A DNA stretch of 64,000 bases. Source: Actinospineispora acaciae DSM 45401. GTDB taxonomy: Bacteria; Actinomycetota; Actinomycetes; Mycobacteriales; Pseudonocardiaceae. Numbering within the stretch: the stretch's first letter is position 1; each line of letters opens with the position of its first letter. The stretch spans positions 302,100-366,099 of the forward strand of contig NZ_JIAI01000002.1 in NCBI RefSeq assembly GCF_000620785.1, written 5' to 3'. Under the pieces are notes generated by a model, which was given only the letters and a program-made list of their open reading frames with translations, did no database searches and was not told the origin of the DNA. The translations under genes and the position numbers were made by a program. Shown piece after piece: positions 34,455 through 42,164 of this stretch.

Positions 34455-35396
34455 TCAGCCGGTGTCCTCTCCGATGAACCCGGGCGTCCAGAGGCGGCGG
34501 AAGGCGGGGGAGACGATCTCGTCGTGGGTGGGGGCGCGGTCGGTCAGGTGGGCGCGGACGGTGAAGTCGGCGAGCGCCCGGCTGGTGTCGGTGGTGATGC
34601 GCGGGTCGTAGTACGGGCTGTCGCGGGCGACCAGGGTGGCGATCATCGAGGTCTCCAGCGGCGGGAACAGGCCGGTCGCGGCCTTGGTGGCGAGGTCTGG
34701 GTCGTCGCGGAGCAGTTGTTGGGCGCGGACCAGCGCGCGGGTGAGCGCGGCGACCGCGTCCGGGCGGTGCTCGATCGTGCGGTCGGTCGCCGCGAGGGCC
34801 GGGAACGTGTACGAGCCGGCGGGGCCGCCGTCGCGGCGGGCGTCCAGGACGAGCGTGCCGGTGCCCTGGCGCACGGCGAGCTCGGCGCCCATGCCGTTGG
34901 CCCAGAAGCCGTCGATCCGCCCGGACGCGAGCGCCTGCGCGGCGGCCACCCCGAACGAGACCCCGGTCCCCTCGGCGGCCGGGATCGGTCCGATCTCGAT
35001 GGCGCGCTCCTCGATGTCGACGCCCGCGTCGGCCAACAACAGTCGCAACCCGAGGTCGGGGCCGGGAGCGGCGCCGATGCGGACCCCGCGCAACGCCGCC
35101 AGGTCGCCGCGGGCGATGCCGGCGTCCGGGCGCATCACCAGGAACCAGTACATGCCGTGCGACAATGCCGCCACCAGCTTCGCCCCCGACCAGCCGGGGA
35201 AGGCGTGCGCAGGCGCGTGCGCGGCCCCGGCCAGGAAGTCGATCTCGCCGGTGCGCAGCGCGTGCGCCGCGTCGGTGACCGGGAACAACAGCTCCAGCTC
35301 CAGCTCGACGCCCTCGTCGCGGGCCAGGCCGAGCTCGACGGCGGCGATCGCCGGGAAGTACGAGGGGGACACCAGGTCCGGTACCGCGATCCGCAC
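34455..35396 (-). CDS. NMT1/THI5-like (ABC substrate-binding-type) protein without signal peptide
   Basis: A 313-residue protein with the fold of SsuA/TauA/NMT1 binding proteins: IAVPDLVSPSYFPAIAAVELGL, EIDFLAGAAHAPAHAFP, LRGVRIGAAPGPDLGLRLLLADAG, GRIDGFWANGMGAELAVRQG. A strong AGGAGGA precedes GTG 35396, fixing the start at VRIAVPDL. There is therefore no signal peptide or lipobox, and no permease or ATPase gene is beside it. It may be cytoplasmic, binding a substrate or cofactor for the neighbouring flavin-dependent enzymes. It follows the flavin reductase gene by 8 bp. Confidence 0.75.
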   Translation of the reverse strand: MRIAVPDLVSPSYFPAIAAVELGLARDEGVELELELLFPVTDAAHALRTGEIDFLAGAAHAPAHAFPGWSGAKLVAALSHGMYWFLVMRPDAGIARGDLAALRGVRIGAAPGPDLGLRLLLADAGVDIEERAIEIGPIPAAEGTGVSFGVAAAQALASGRIDGFWANGMGAELAVRQGTGTLVLDARRDGGPAGSYTFPALAATDRTIEHRPDAVAALTRALVRAQQLLRDDPDLATKAATGLFPPLETSMIATLVARDSPYYDPRITTDTSRALADFTVRAHLTDRAPTHDEIVSPAFRRLWTPGFIGEDTG

Positions 35397-35404
35397 ATTT
35401 CCTC

Positions 35405-35932
35405 CTAGCTGACAGCCAGCACGTCGTCGTGGCCGGCGCCGCCGAGCCGGTGGTAGCGGCCCCGGTAGAACACCAGCGGCGACTCGGGGGATCGGCGGCA
35501 CGCGAGGACCCGGCCGACCACTATGTGGTGGTCGCCTCCTGGGTGCGCGGCGTCGACGGCGCATTCGAAGCGGGCGGCGCAGCCGGGGAGCGCGGGCAGG
35601 CCGTCGGGGGTGAGTACGAACGGCAGGTCCGCGAAGTGCGCCCGGCCGGGGCGGGCGAACCGGTCGGCCAGGTGCCGCTGCCGCCGGGTGAGCACGTTGA
35701 CCACGAACCCGCCGGTCGAGAGCACTGCGGCGGCGGTGCGGGAGCGGCGGTCCAGGCAGACCAGCAGCAGCGGCGGGTCGAGGGACACCGAGGTCAGCGA
35801 GTTGGCGGTCATGCCGTGCGGCTGGCCGTCCAGCTCGGTGCTGATCACGGCGACGCCGGTGGTGAACACGCCCATTGCGTCCCGGAACACGCGTGGGCCG
35901 GGCGCCTCGGCAAGTCCGGCTTCGGTCGGCAT
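35405..35932 (-). CDS. Flavin reductase family protein (HpaC-like)
   Basis: A 175-residue FMN-binding split-barrel protein: FRDAMGVFTTGVAVISTELDGQPHGMTANSLTSVSLDPPLLLVCLDRRSRT is the classic flavin_reduct N-terminus, and HIVVGRVLACRRSPESPLVFYRGRYHRL the C-terminus. It supplies reduced FAD/FMN to a monooxygenase. The partner is most likely the HpaB-type hydroxylase at 37387-38865 in the divergent operon. A MarR-type site candidate lies in the shared promoter region. Confidence 0.9.
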   Translation of the reverse strand: MPTEAGLAEAPGPRVFRDAMGVFTTGVAVISTELDGQPHGMTANSLTSVSLDPPLLLVCLDRRSRTAAAVLSTGGFVVNVLTRRQRHLADRFARPGRAHFADLPFVLTPDGLPALPGCAARFECAVDAAHPGGDHHIVVGRVLACRRSPESPLVFYRGRYHRLGGAGHDDVLAVS

Positions 35933-35957
35933 GTCCGGGACGGTAACCGACGCAAAT

Positions 35958-35975
35958 AGTTAACTCAAGTACTTG
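35958..35975. promoter_or_regulatory. Candidate MarR operator in the hpaC-like/MFS divergent promoter
   Basis: Overlapping palindromes AGTTAACT (35958-35965) and CAAGTACTTG (35966-35975). The 10-mer ACTCAAGTAC (35963-35972) recurs at 38870-38879 before the MarR gene. The stretch also contains a TTGACC that could be a -35 for the rightward operon. Confidence 0.55.
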
Positions 35976-36067
35976 ACCTGTGGACTGCATGCTGACACGC
36001 TCCCTGCCACGCGGCACCCGCCGCCCGGCCGGCACCCGCCGGCCCCGCCTCGAACCGGGAGGGACCA

Positions 36068-37390
36068 ATGGCGTCACCCGACCCGCCTGAGACGTCGCCG
36101 TGGCGGGTGGCCGCCGCCGGGTTCATCGGCACCGCCATCGAGTACTACGACTTCTTCATCTTCGGCACGGCGGCGGCGCTGGTGTTCGGCAAGGCGTTCT
36201 TCCCCGACCTGTCGCCGACCAGCGCGCTGCTCGCCTCGTTCGCGACCTTCGCCGTCGCGTTCATCGCCCGGCCGCTGGGCGCGGTGTTCTTCGGGCACTT
36301 CGGCGACCGGCTCGGCCGCAAGACGATGCTGGTCGCCTCGCTGCTCACGATGGGCCTGGCCACGGTCGGGGTCGGGCTACTGCCCGGCTACCAGGCGATC
36401 GGGCTGTGGGCGCCGGCGCTGCTGGTGCTGCTTCGGCTGGCGCAGGGCATCGGGCTGGGCGGTGAGTTCGGCGGTGCGATGATCATGATGACGGAGCACG
36501 CGCCGGCGCGGCGGCGGGGCTTCTTCGCGGCGCTGCCGCAGCTCGGGCCGCCGGTCGGGCTCGCCCTGTCCAGCGTGACGTTCCTGCTGATCACGCTGGT
36601 GATGAGCCCGGCGGGCTTCGAGGCGTGGGGCTGGCGGGTGCCGTTCCTGGCCAGCGCGCTGCTGGTGGTCGTCGGGCTGTACGTGCGGTTGAGCATCTCG
36701 GAGAGCGCGGTGTTCCGGGCGGTGACCAGGCGGCGCGAGCAGGCGCGGGTGCCGCTGGTGGAGCTGCTGCGCACCCAGCTCGGGCGGCTGCTGCTGGCGT
36801 CCGGGCCGTCGCTGCTGTCGTCGATGCTGTTCTTCCTGATCACGACGTACGCGCTGAGCTACGGCACGTCCGTGCTCGGGGTGTCGCGGCCGCTGATGCT
36901 GGTGGTCGTCATCGTCGTCGTGATCGTCAACGCGCTGGTCACGGTGCCGTTGGGCGCGGCGTCGGACCGGATCGGGCGGCGGCGGATGGTGCTGTGGGGC
37001 GTGGTCGGCTCGGCGGTCTGGGCGGTGCCGATGTTCTGGCTGGTGCACACCCGCAGCGTCGTGCTCATCGCGCTGGCGTTCTCGATCGGGATCGCCATCT
37101 ACTCCATGATCTTCGCCCCGCTCGGCGCGTACCTGCCGGAGCTGTTCACCACCCGCACCCGCTACACCGGCACCTCGGTGGCCTTCAACCTGGGCGCGAT
37201 GTGCGGCGGCGCGCTCGCCCCGACGGTCGCCACCCAACTCGGCGCGGCCACCGGCAACGCGTGGTGGGCGCTGTCCGGGTACGTCGTGGTGGTCTCGCTG
37301 ATCGCGCTGGTCGGCGTGCTCAAGCTGCCGGAGACGCACCACAGCAGCCTCGGCCCCACCGACTCTCACGTAGGGAGCACAGCAGCATGA
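36068..37390 (+). CDS. MFS transporter, metabolite:H+ symporter (MHS) family
   Basis: A 440-residue 12-TM carrier with MHS hallmarks: GFIGTAIEYYDFFIFGTAAALVFGKAFFP at TM1, RPLGAVFFGHFGDRLGRKTML in loop 2-3 and GLGGEFGGAMIMMTEHAP. Family members import organic acids such as aromatic acids and dicarboxylates. ATG 36068 follows GGAGGGA. It is coupled to the HpaB-type gene by an ATGA overlap, implying that the hydroxylase acts on the imported compound. Confidence 0.9.
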   Translation: MASPDPPETSPWRVAAAGFIGTAIEYYDFFIFGTAAALVFGKAFFPDLSPTSALLASFATFAVAFIARPLGAVFFGHFGDRLGRKTMLVASLLTMGLATVGVGLLPGYQAIGLWAPALLVLLRLAQGIGLGGEFGGAMIMMTEHAPARRRGFFAALPQLGPPVGLALSSVTFLLITLVMSPAGFEAWGWRVPFLASALLVVVGLYVRLSISESAVFRAVTRRREQARVPLVELLRTQLGRLLLASGPSLLSSMLFFLITTYALSYGTSVLGVSRPLMLVVVIVVVIVNALVTVPLGAASDRIGRRRMVLWGVVGSAVWAVPMFWLVHTRSVVLIALAFSIGIAIYSMIFAPLGAYLPELFTTRTRYTGTSVAFNLGAMCGGALAPTVATQLGAATGNAWWALSGYVVVVSLIALVGVLKLPETHHSSLGPTDSHVGSTAA

Positions 37391-38865
37391 CCCGCTCGGG
37401 CAAGGAGTACCGGGAGCGCCTGGCCGACGGCCGTCGCGTGATGGTCAACGGGGAGGTGGTGTCCGACGTCGCGTCGCACCCGGCCTTCGCCGGCGCGGTG
37501 GACTCGGTGGCACGCCACTACGACCGGGCGCACGCCGCGGAGAACCGGGACGTGATGACCTACCCGTCGCCGGCGACCGGCGAACCGGTGAACCGCTCGT
37601 TCCTGATCCCGCGCTCCGCCGACGACCTGGCTCTTCGCGCGGCGGCGCTGCGCCGAAGCGCCGAGCTCAGCGTCGGGCTGCTCGGCCGCAACCCCGACCA
37701 CGTGGCGTCCTTCTTCGCCGGCTGGGCGGCGCGCAGCGACGTGTTCGCGCGCGCCGGCGCGGGCTACGCGGAGAACCTGGTGCGCTTCTACGAACACCTG
37801 CGCGACGAGGACCTGTACGCCGTCTACGCGATCGTCCCGCCGCAGGTCGACCGGAGCAAACCCGCCCACCAGCAGTCCGACCCGCACCTGTACGCGGGCG
37901 TGACGGGTGAGACCGACGGCGGCGTGCGGATCTCCGGCGCGCAGATGCTGGCCACCGGCGCGGCGCTGGCCGACTACGTGGTGGTCAGCAACATCGCGCC
38001 GCAGCCGCCCGGCTCCGAGGACCAGGCCATCAACGTGGCGATCCCGGTGGGCGCGCCCGGCGTCAAGATCTACTCCCGCCGCCCGTACGCTAGCGGGGCG
38101 ACCAGCGTGTTCGACTACCCGCTGTCCACCCGGTTCGACGAGACCGACGCGCTGATCGTGCTCGACGACGTGTTCGTCCCGTGGGAGCACGTGTTCGTGC
38201 TGCGCGACCGGGCGGTGTGCGCGGCGCAGTGGACCGAGACGCCCGCCCACGTGCTGGGCAACCACCAGGCCCAGGTGCGGCTCGCGACCAAGCTGGAGTT
38301 CGCGGTCGGGCTCGCGCACCGCATCGCCGAGGCCACCGGGAACCTGGCCGCCCCGCCGGTGCGCGGCGCGCTGGGCGAGATGGCCGCCACCGTCAGCGTG
38401 GTGTCCGGCCTGCTGGCCGCGCAGATCCAGAACCGCGAGATCGACGACGAGGGCATCGCGTGGCCGGCGCGCGAGGAGTGCTTCGCGGTCATGACCCTGC
38501 AGTCCGAGCTGTACCCGAGGGTCCTGCACATGCTGCGCGACCTGTGCGGCGGCGGGTTGATCCAACTGCCGTCCTCGTCGGCCGACTTCGCGCACCCGGA
38601 GATGGCCGCCGACCTGGAGCGCTACGTCGGCGGGCCGGACGAGACGGCCGTCGACCGGGTCAAGCTGCTCAAGCTGGCCTGGGACCTGATCGGCTCGGAG
38701 TTCGGCGGCCGGCATCATCAGTACGAGATGTTCTACGTGGGCGCGCCGTTCCTGGTGAAGCAGCGGATGTACGGGGTGTACGACTTCGACCGCTGCCGTT
38801 CGCTGGTCGACCAGGTGCTCGGCGAGTACGGGCTGGACACGCCGCTGCCGGGCGCCGCTGGATAG
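37387..38865 (+). CDS. 4-hydroxyphenylacetate 3-hydroxylase (HpaB) family monooxygenase
   Basis: A 492-residue oxygenase component of a two-component flavin monooxygenase: GKEYRERLADGRRVMVNGEVVSDVASHPAF at the N-terminus, the flavin site SGAQMLATGAALADYVVV, DDVFVPWEHVFVLRD in the middle and a helical C-terminal half (FEAxxx-like CGGGLIQLPSSSADF). It uses reduced flavin from an HpaC-type reductase (35405-35932) to hydroxylate phenols. The start overlaps the MFS gene. A palindrome follows its stop. Confidence 0.88.
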   Translation: MTRSGKEYRERLADGRRVMVNGEVVSDVASHPAFAGAVDSVARHYDRAHAAENRDVMTYPSPATGEPVNRSFLIPRSADDLALRAAALRRSAELSVGLLGRNPDHVASFFAGWAARSDVFARAGAGYAENLVRFYEHLRDEDLYAVYAIVPPQVDRSKPAHQQSDPHLYAGVTGETDGGVRISGAQMLATGAALADYVVVSNIAPQPPGSEDQAINVAIPVGAPGVKIYSRRPYASGATSVFDYPLSTRFDETDALIVLDDVFVPWEHVFVLRDRAVCAAQWTETPAHVLGNHQAQVRLATKLEFAVGLAHRIAEATGNLAAPPVRGALGEMAATVSVVSGLLAAQIQNREIDDEGIAWPAREECFAVMTLQSELYPRVLHMLRDLCGGGLIQLPSSSADFAHPEMAADLERYVGGPDETAVDRVKLLKLAWDLIGSEFGGRHHQYEMFYVGAPFLVKQRMYGVYDFDRCRSLVDQVLGEYGLDTPLPGAAG

Positions 38866-38867
38866 AG

Positions 38868-38879
38868 GTACTCAAGTAC
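38868..38879. promoter_or_regulatory. Candidate MarR operator before the MarR gene (GTACTCAAGTAC)
   Basis: A 12-bp palindrome with 5-bp arms, GTACT and AGTAC, directly after the hydroxylase stop and 32 bp before the MarR start. It shares the 10-mer ACTCAAGTAC with the site at 35963-35972. Confidence 0.55.
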
Positions 38880-38911
38880 GGTATGTGAGATAACTGTTCT
38901 CGACGGACGGG

Positions 38912-39454
38912 GTGGCTGTGCGCGACTCGACGATGGAAGCGCTCGCGGAGTGGGTCGCCGCCGAGGACGGCTCGCGGGCGGAGAAGTTCGACGGCTACGT
39001 CTACGGCATCGCGCAGGCCCGCTACGTCATCCGCAAGGTCTTCCGGATGGTCGACGACGAGGCGCGCAAGCGCGGCCTCGAGCCGTTGCAGCACCAGGCG
39101 CTGCTCCAGACGTTCGGCTCCGGCGCCGGGCCGTTGACGGTCAGCGGGCTGGCCGAGCGCCTGGACATCGTCCCCGCGCTGGCCTCCCGCCTGACCAAGG
39201 AGCTGCAGAAGCGCGGGCTGGTCACCCGCCGCGAACACGCCACCGACCGCCGCGTCACCGTCCTGGAAGTCACCCCGGAGGGGCTGGAGCTGCTGCGGGA
39301 GATCGACAACGCCGTGCACGTCCACGTGGAGTACTTCCAGTCCCAGCTCACCGACCACCAGCGCCAGGCCGCCCTGGTGATCATGGCCTTCTACATCGGC
39401 CTCGGCTCGCCGAGCCGGCTGCGGGCCATCCTGTCCTCGGCGGCCGCCGGCTAG
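38912..39454 (+). CDS. MarR-family transcriptional regulator
   Basis: A 180-residue winged-helix regulator: LEPLQHQALLQTFGSG, LTVSGLAERLDIVPALASRLTKELQKRGLVTRREHATDRRVTVLEVTPEG (recognition helix and wing), and terminal dimerisation helices. The GTG start may be 38912 or 38918. Located after the MFS-HpaB genes, it probably controls them, the divergent flavin reductase and itself through the paired ACTCAAGTAC sites, responding to a phenolic ligand. Confidence 0.88.
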   Translation: MAVRDSTMEALAEWVAAEDGSRAEKFDGYVYGIAQARYVIRKVFRMVDDEARKRGLEPLQHQALLQTFGSGAGPLTVSGLAERLDIVPALASRLTKELQKRGLVTRREHATDRRVTVLEVTPEGLELLREIDNAVHVHVEYFQSQLTDHQRQAALVIMAFYIGLGSPSRLRAILSSAAAG

Positions 39455-39580
39455 GAGCGGAACGTCTCGGCGCGGCCGACCGTGATGCGGTCGACCGGGG
39501 CGGACGGGTCGGCATGGCCGAAGAGCACCAGGCCAGGGCGGCCGCCGAGGGCCCGCTCGACGCGGCCGTCCGGGTGACTC
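39451..39580 (-). pseudogene. Probable truncated gene 3' end (unidentified)
   Basis: One minus-strand frame reads SHPDGRVERALGGRPG followed by LVLFGHADPSAPVDRITVGR and AETFRS, ending in a stop at 39453-39451. The composition looks protein-like but it has no start. It breaks off at the inverted repeats beginning at 39583. I do not recognise the parent family, and chance coding-like sequence in GC-rich DNA cannot be excluded. Confidence 0.3.
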
Positions 39581-39582
39581 GA

Positions 39583-39655
39583 ACCTGACCACGAAACCTG
39601 CTGGTCAGGTGCCGTGAGTGGCTAGGGGTGCCATAGCACCCCTAGCCACTCACGG
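39583..39655. repeat. Two adjacent inverted repeats, including a perfect 20-bp hairpin
   Basis: First ACCTGACCA / TGGTCAGGT (39583-39591 and 39602-39610). Then a perfect 20-bp stem at 39612-39631 and 39636-39655, left arm CCGTGAGTGGCTAGGGGTGC, with a CATA loop. No T-run follows on either strand. It could be a bidirectional terminator between the MarR gene and the leftward ferredoxin-reductase operon, or a repetitive extragenic palindrome. Confidence 0.75.
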
Positions 39656-39850
39656 GTCTTGACCAGCGGCTTTACCGGTTTTCTCCCGGGCACCGGGCGG
39701 GAAGAGGCCCACTTCGCCGGCAATCGGGGTGTTAGCCGCGGACCTCGGCGGCGTCGACGACCAGCATCGAGCGCCGTGCCCTGGCGAGCATGAGCGCCCC
39801 CTGAGCCCGGCGGTCCCGCCGCCGATCTGGCAAACGTGACCAACCTGGCC
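39656..39850. other. Gene-free part of the 39.45-39.85 kb gap
   Basis: Apart from the fragment at 39732-39826, I see no intact gene, RNA gene or clear promoter here. Confidence 0.5.
39732..39826 (-). pseudogene. Remnant of a thioredoxin-reductase-like FAD oxidoreductase N-terminus
   Basis: Minus-strand translation gives IGGGTAGL in one frame and, after a frameshift, GALMLARARRSMLVVDAAEVRG then a stop. This matches the usual N-terminus of actinobacterial TrxR-like flavoproteins (GGG.AGL..AL.LARARRSVLVVDAG.PRN). Only the dinucleotide-fold start survives. Confidence 0.5.
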
Positions 39851-41020
39851 TCACGAGGCGAGCAGCCGGCGATAGCGGCCGAGCTCGCGAGGCCGGTTGA
39901 GCAGTGCGACCGCGGCGAGGCGGCCGTGCCGTAGGTATCTGGCCGTGCAGCCGCCGGTCTCGATGGGGCCGTCGACCTCGACCAGATCCGTTGGTTGGGG
40001 CCGCCCGAGGACATGCAGGCGCAGGTCGTACTGGTCGGACCAGAAGATTCCGGGGTCGCGGAAGGGCGGCGCGGCCGGGCCGGTGAGCAGCGTTCGGGCG
40101 GCGGCGCGGGCCTGGGCGACGGCGTTGTCCCAGTGTTCGACGCGGCGGGTGGCGCCGTCGAGCGGGTCCGGCCACGCCGTCACGTCCCCGGCGGAGGTCA
40201 CCCGCTCGAGTCCGCGCACCCCCAGGTTCGCGGCGCAGAGAACACCGTTGCGCAGCGGGAGTCCCGAGTCTCGCAGCCAGTCCACGGCCGGGCGGACTCC
40301 CACCGCGAGGACGACCACATCGGCTGGGACGATCACGCCGTCGCTCAGCTCCGCGGCCTCCACCGTCGGGGCGCCGTGCAGGTCGGCAAGCGCCACGCCG
40401 AGGTGCAGGCGGACGCCTTGGGTGCGGTGCAGGCCGGTCAGCGCGGACGCGACCCGGTCGCCGAGCACCCGCATCAGCAGCGGCTCGCGTTCCACGATCG
40501 ACACCTCGAGGCCGAGCGTGCGGCACGTCGCGGCGACCTCACATCCGATCAGCCCGCCGCCGACGACCAGGACGCGCGGTGTCCCTCGGTGCAGCGCGTC
40601 GCGCAGCGCCGTCGCGTCGGGCAGCGAGCGCAACAGATGCACGCCCGGCCGGCCGGCCAGGCCGAGGTCGATCGGCTCCGCTCCGGTGGCGATGACGAGT
40701 CCGTCGAACCTCAGCCTGGAGTCGTTCTTGGTGCCGGTCGTCCGGATGTGGAGTCGTCGTGCGGCCAGGTCCAGGCCGGTGGCCCGGGTGGCGAGCTGGA
40801 CGTCGATGTCGAGCGCGGGGTCGAGGGCGAACCGCAGGCTCTGGGCCGTCTGCGAGCCGGTCAGGAACCGTTTGGAGAGCGGTGGTCGCTGGTAGGCGAG
40901 CTCGGGCTCGGCGCCGATGAGCCGCAGCCGGCCGTCGTAGCCGAGCTCGCGCAGCGCCTGCGTCGCCCGCAGGCCGGAGATGGACGCGCCGACCACCGTG
41001 ATGTCGCGCGGTCCGGTCAC
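39851..41020 (-). CDS. Ferredoxin reductase (FAD/NAD(P)H-dependent, oxygenase electron transfer)
   Basis: A 389-residue flavoprotein: FAD fold ITVVGASISGLRATQALRELGY, AYQRPPLSK, NAD fold VLVVGGGLIGCEVAATCRTLGLEVSIVE and SAGDVTAW. AYQRPPLSK identifies the ferredoxin/rubredoxin/putidaredoxin reductase group serving P450s or Rieske oxygenases. GTG 41020 overlaps the ferredoxin stop (GTGA). It is the last gene of an operon with ferredoxin, FAH-family and VOC genes, yet no oxygenase gene is in that operon. Confidence 0.9.
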   Translation of the reverse strand: MTGPRDITVVGASISGLRATQALRELGYDGRLRLIGAEPELAYQRPPLSKRFLTGSQTAQSLRFALDPALDIDVQLATRATGLDLAARRLHIRTTGTKNDSRLRFDGLVIATGAEPIDLGLAGRPGVHLLRSLPDATALRDALHRGTPRVLVVGGGLIGCEVAATCRTLGLEVSIVEREPLLMRVLGDRVASALTGLHRTQGVRLHLGVALADLHGAPTVEAAELSDGVIVPADVVVLAVGVRPAVDWLRDSGLPLRNGVLCAANLGVRGLERVTSAGDVTAWPDPLDGATRRVEHWDNAVAQARAAARTLLTGPAAPPFRDPGIFWSDQYDLRLHVLGRPQPTDLVEVDGPIETGGCTARYLRHGRLAAVALLNRPRELGRYRRLLAS

Positions 41021-41214
41021 CGCCGAGGGCTCAGGCGCAACGCTCCCACCGGGCACACCTGGACGGCTTCTTCGACCGCGCGGCGCCTGTCCTCGTCGAC
41101 GTCGGGGTTCAGTGGTCGCGCCGGGCCGTGCTCGGCCAGCTCGAACTCCTCGGGCGCCACCGCGACGCACAGGCCGGTGCCCTGGCACAGTTCCGGGTCG
41201 ACGTGCACTCTCAT
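41017..41214 (-). CDS. Small ferredoxin, [3Fe-4S] type
   Basis: A 65-residue ferredoxin with three visible cluster cysteines: MRVHVDPELCQGTGLC (C10, C16) and a distal CPVGAL. It lacks the fourth Cys of the CxxCxxC motif, so a [3Fe-4S] cluster is expected, as in P450-associated actinobacterial ferredoxins. It overlaps both neighbours by 4 nt (ATGA, GTGA), so it is tightly coupled with the reductase. It would pass electrons to a P450 or Rieske oxygenase encoded elsewhere, possibly the one at 23858. Confidence 0.9.
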   Translation of the reverse strand: MRVHVDPELCQGTGLCVAVAPEEFELAEHGPARPLNPDVDEDRRRAVEEAVQVCPVGALRLSPRR

Positions 41215-42164
41215 GAGGGTTCTCCGATCTTCCGCGCCACCGGGTTGGTGAGCGTGCCGAGCCCGTCCACGGTCACCGCGATCTCGTCGCCGGGCTGTAG
41301 GAACTGCTGGGGAGATCGCGCGTAGCCGACCCCGGCCGGCGTGCCGAGCGAAAGGATGTCGCCGGCCTTGAACGGGTGGATCTCGGTGAACAACGCGATG
41401 ATCTCCGAGATGGGACGGGCCAGGTTGCCGACGCGATCGTGCTGCATGACTGCCCCGTTGAGCGTCGTGGTCAGGTAGCGCTCCTCGATCTCGGGCAGCT
41501 CGTCGCGGGTGACGATCCACGGACCCAGCGGCCCGAACGTCGGAAAGCTCTTGTGCAGCACGATCCAGTTCCATGCCGCCACCGCCTCGCGCGGTTCGGA
41601 TGAGGCGGTCCCGGGCACCCAGTGTCGCGCCGAGATGTCGTTGAAGAGCGTGTACCCGGCGATGTGCGACAGCGCCGACTCAGGGTCCAGCGCGTGCGCA
41701 TCACGGCCGAAGACCAGGCAGAGCTCGCCCTCCCAGTCGACCATGTCCGCCACCGCCGGCGGCAGGACGATCGGCTGCCCGCTGCCGATCAGGGTGTTCG
41801 GGTTGACGAGGTAGCCGCCCGGGCGGTCGGGCGGCCGCGCGCCCATCTCGGCCAGATGGCTCAGGTACAGGCCGCCGCTGGAGATGAACAGCGGGTTCGC
41901 CCCGGTCGGCGGCAGGAGCCGCAGGTCCGCACCGGAGGTCAGCCATCCTCGGTCGAGCCCCTCGGCGGGGGCCGCGTCCCAGCGGTCGAGACACGCGCGC
42001 AGCTCTTTCGTCCGGCGCTCGTCGAGCGCGAGGACGTCGACGATGCGCTCCGGGTTGGGCTGGTCCGGCAGCGGCGCAGCCGCGAGGTCGACGACCAGAC
42101 CGCACGGAAGCAACGCCCCGGGCACGGCGGCGCCGCCCCGGCCGCGGAATGTCAGGAGTTTCAT
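41211..42164 (-). CDS. Fumarylacetoacetate hydrolase (FAH) family protein
   Basis: A 317-residue protein. The metal-binding core is visible as DWEGELCLVFGRDA (E-x-E site: WEGEL), AGYTLFNDISARHW, LGPWIVTRDE and LSLGTPAGVG. FAH-family enzymes include fumarylpyruvate hydrolases, oxaloacetate decarboxylases and 2-hydroxypenta-dienoate-type enzymes of meta-cleavage pathways, and the last fits the context. It is coupled by ATGA overlaps on both sides. The precise reaction cannot be assigned. Confidence 0.87.
   Translation of the reverse strand: MKLLTFRGRGGAAVPGALLPCGLVVDLAAAPLPDQPNPERIVDVLALDERRTKELRACLDRWDAAPAEGLDRGWLTSGADLRLLPPTGANPLFISSGGLYLSHLAEMGARPPDRPGGYLVNPNTLIGSGQPIVLPPAVADMVDWEGELCLVFGRDAHALDPESALSHIAGYTLFNDISARHWVPGTASSEPREAVAAWNWIVLHKSFPTFGPLGPWIVTRDELPEIEERYLTTTLNGAVMQHDRVGNLARPISEIIALFTEIHPFKAGDILSLGTPAGVGYARSPQQFLQPGDEIAVTVDGLGTLTNPVARKIGEPS

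Noticed and set aside
39583..39655. Origin, attachment site or insertion sequence end
   Set aside because: No integrase, transposase or tRNA nearby and no target-site duplication; a hairpin or repetitive palindrome is the simpler reading.
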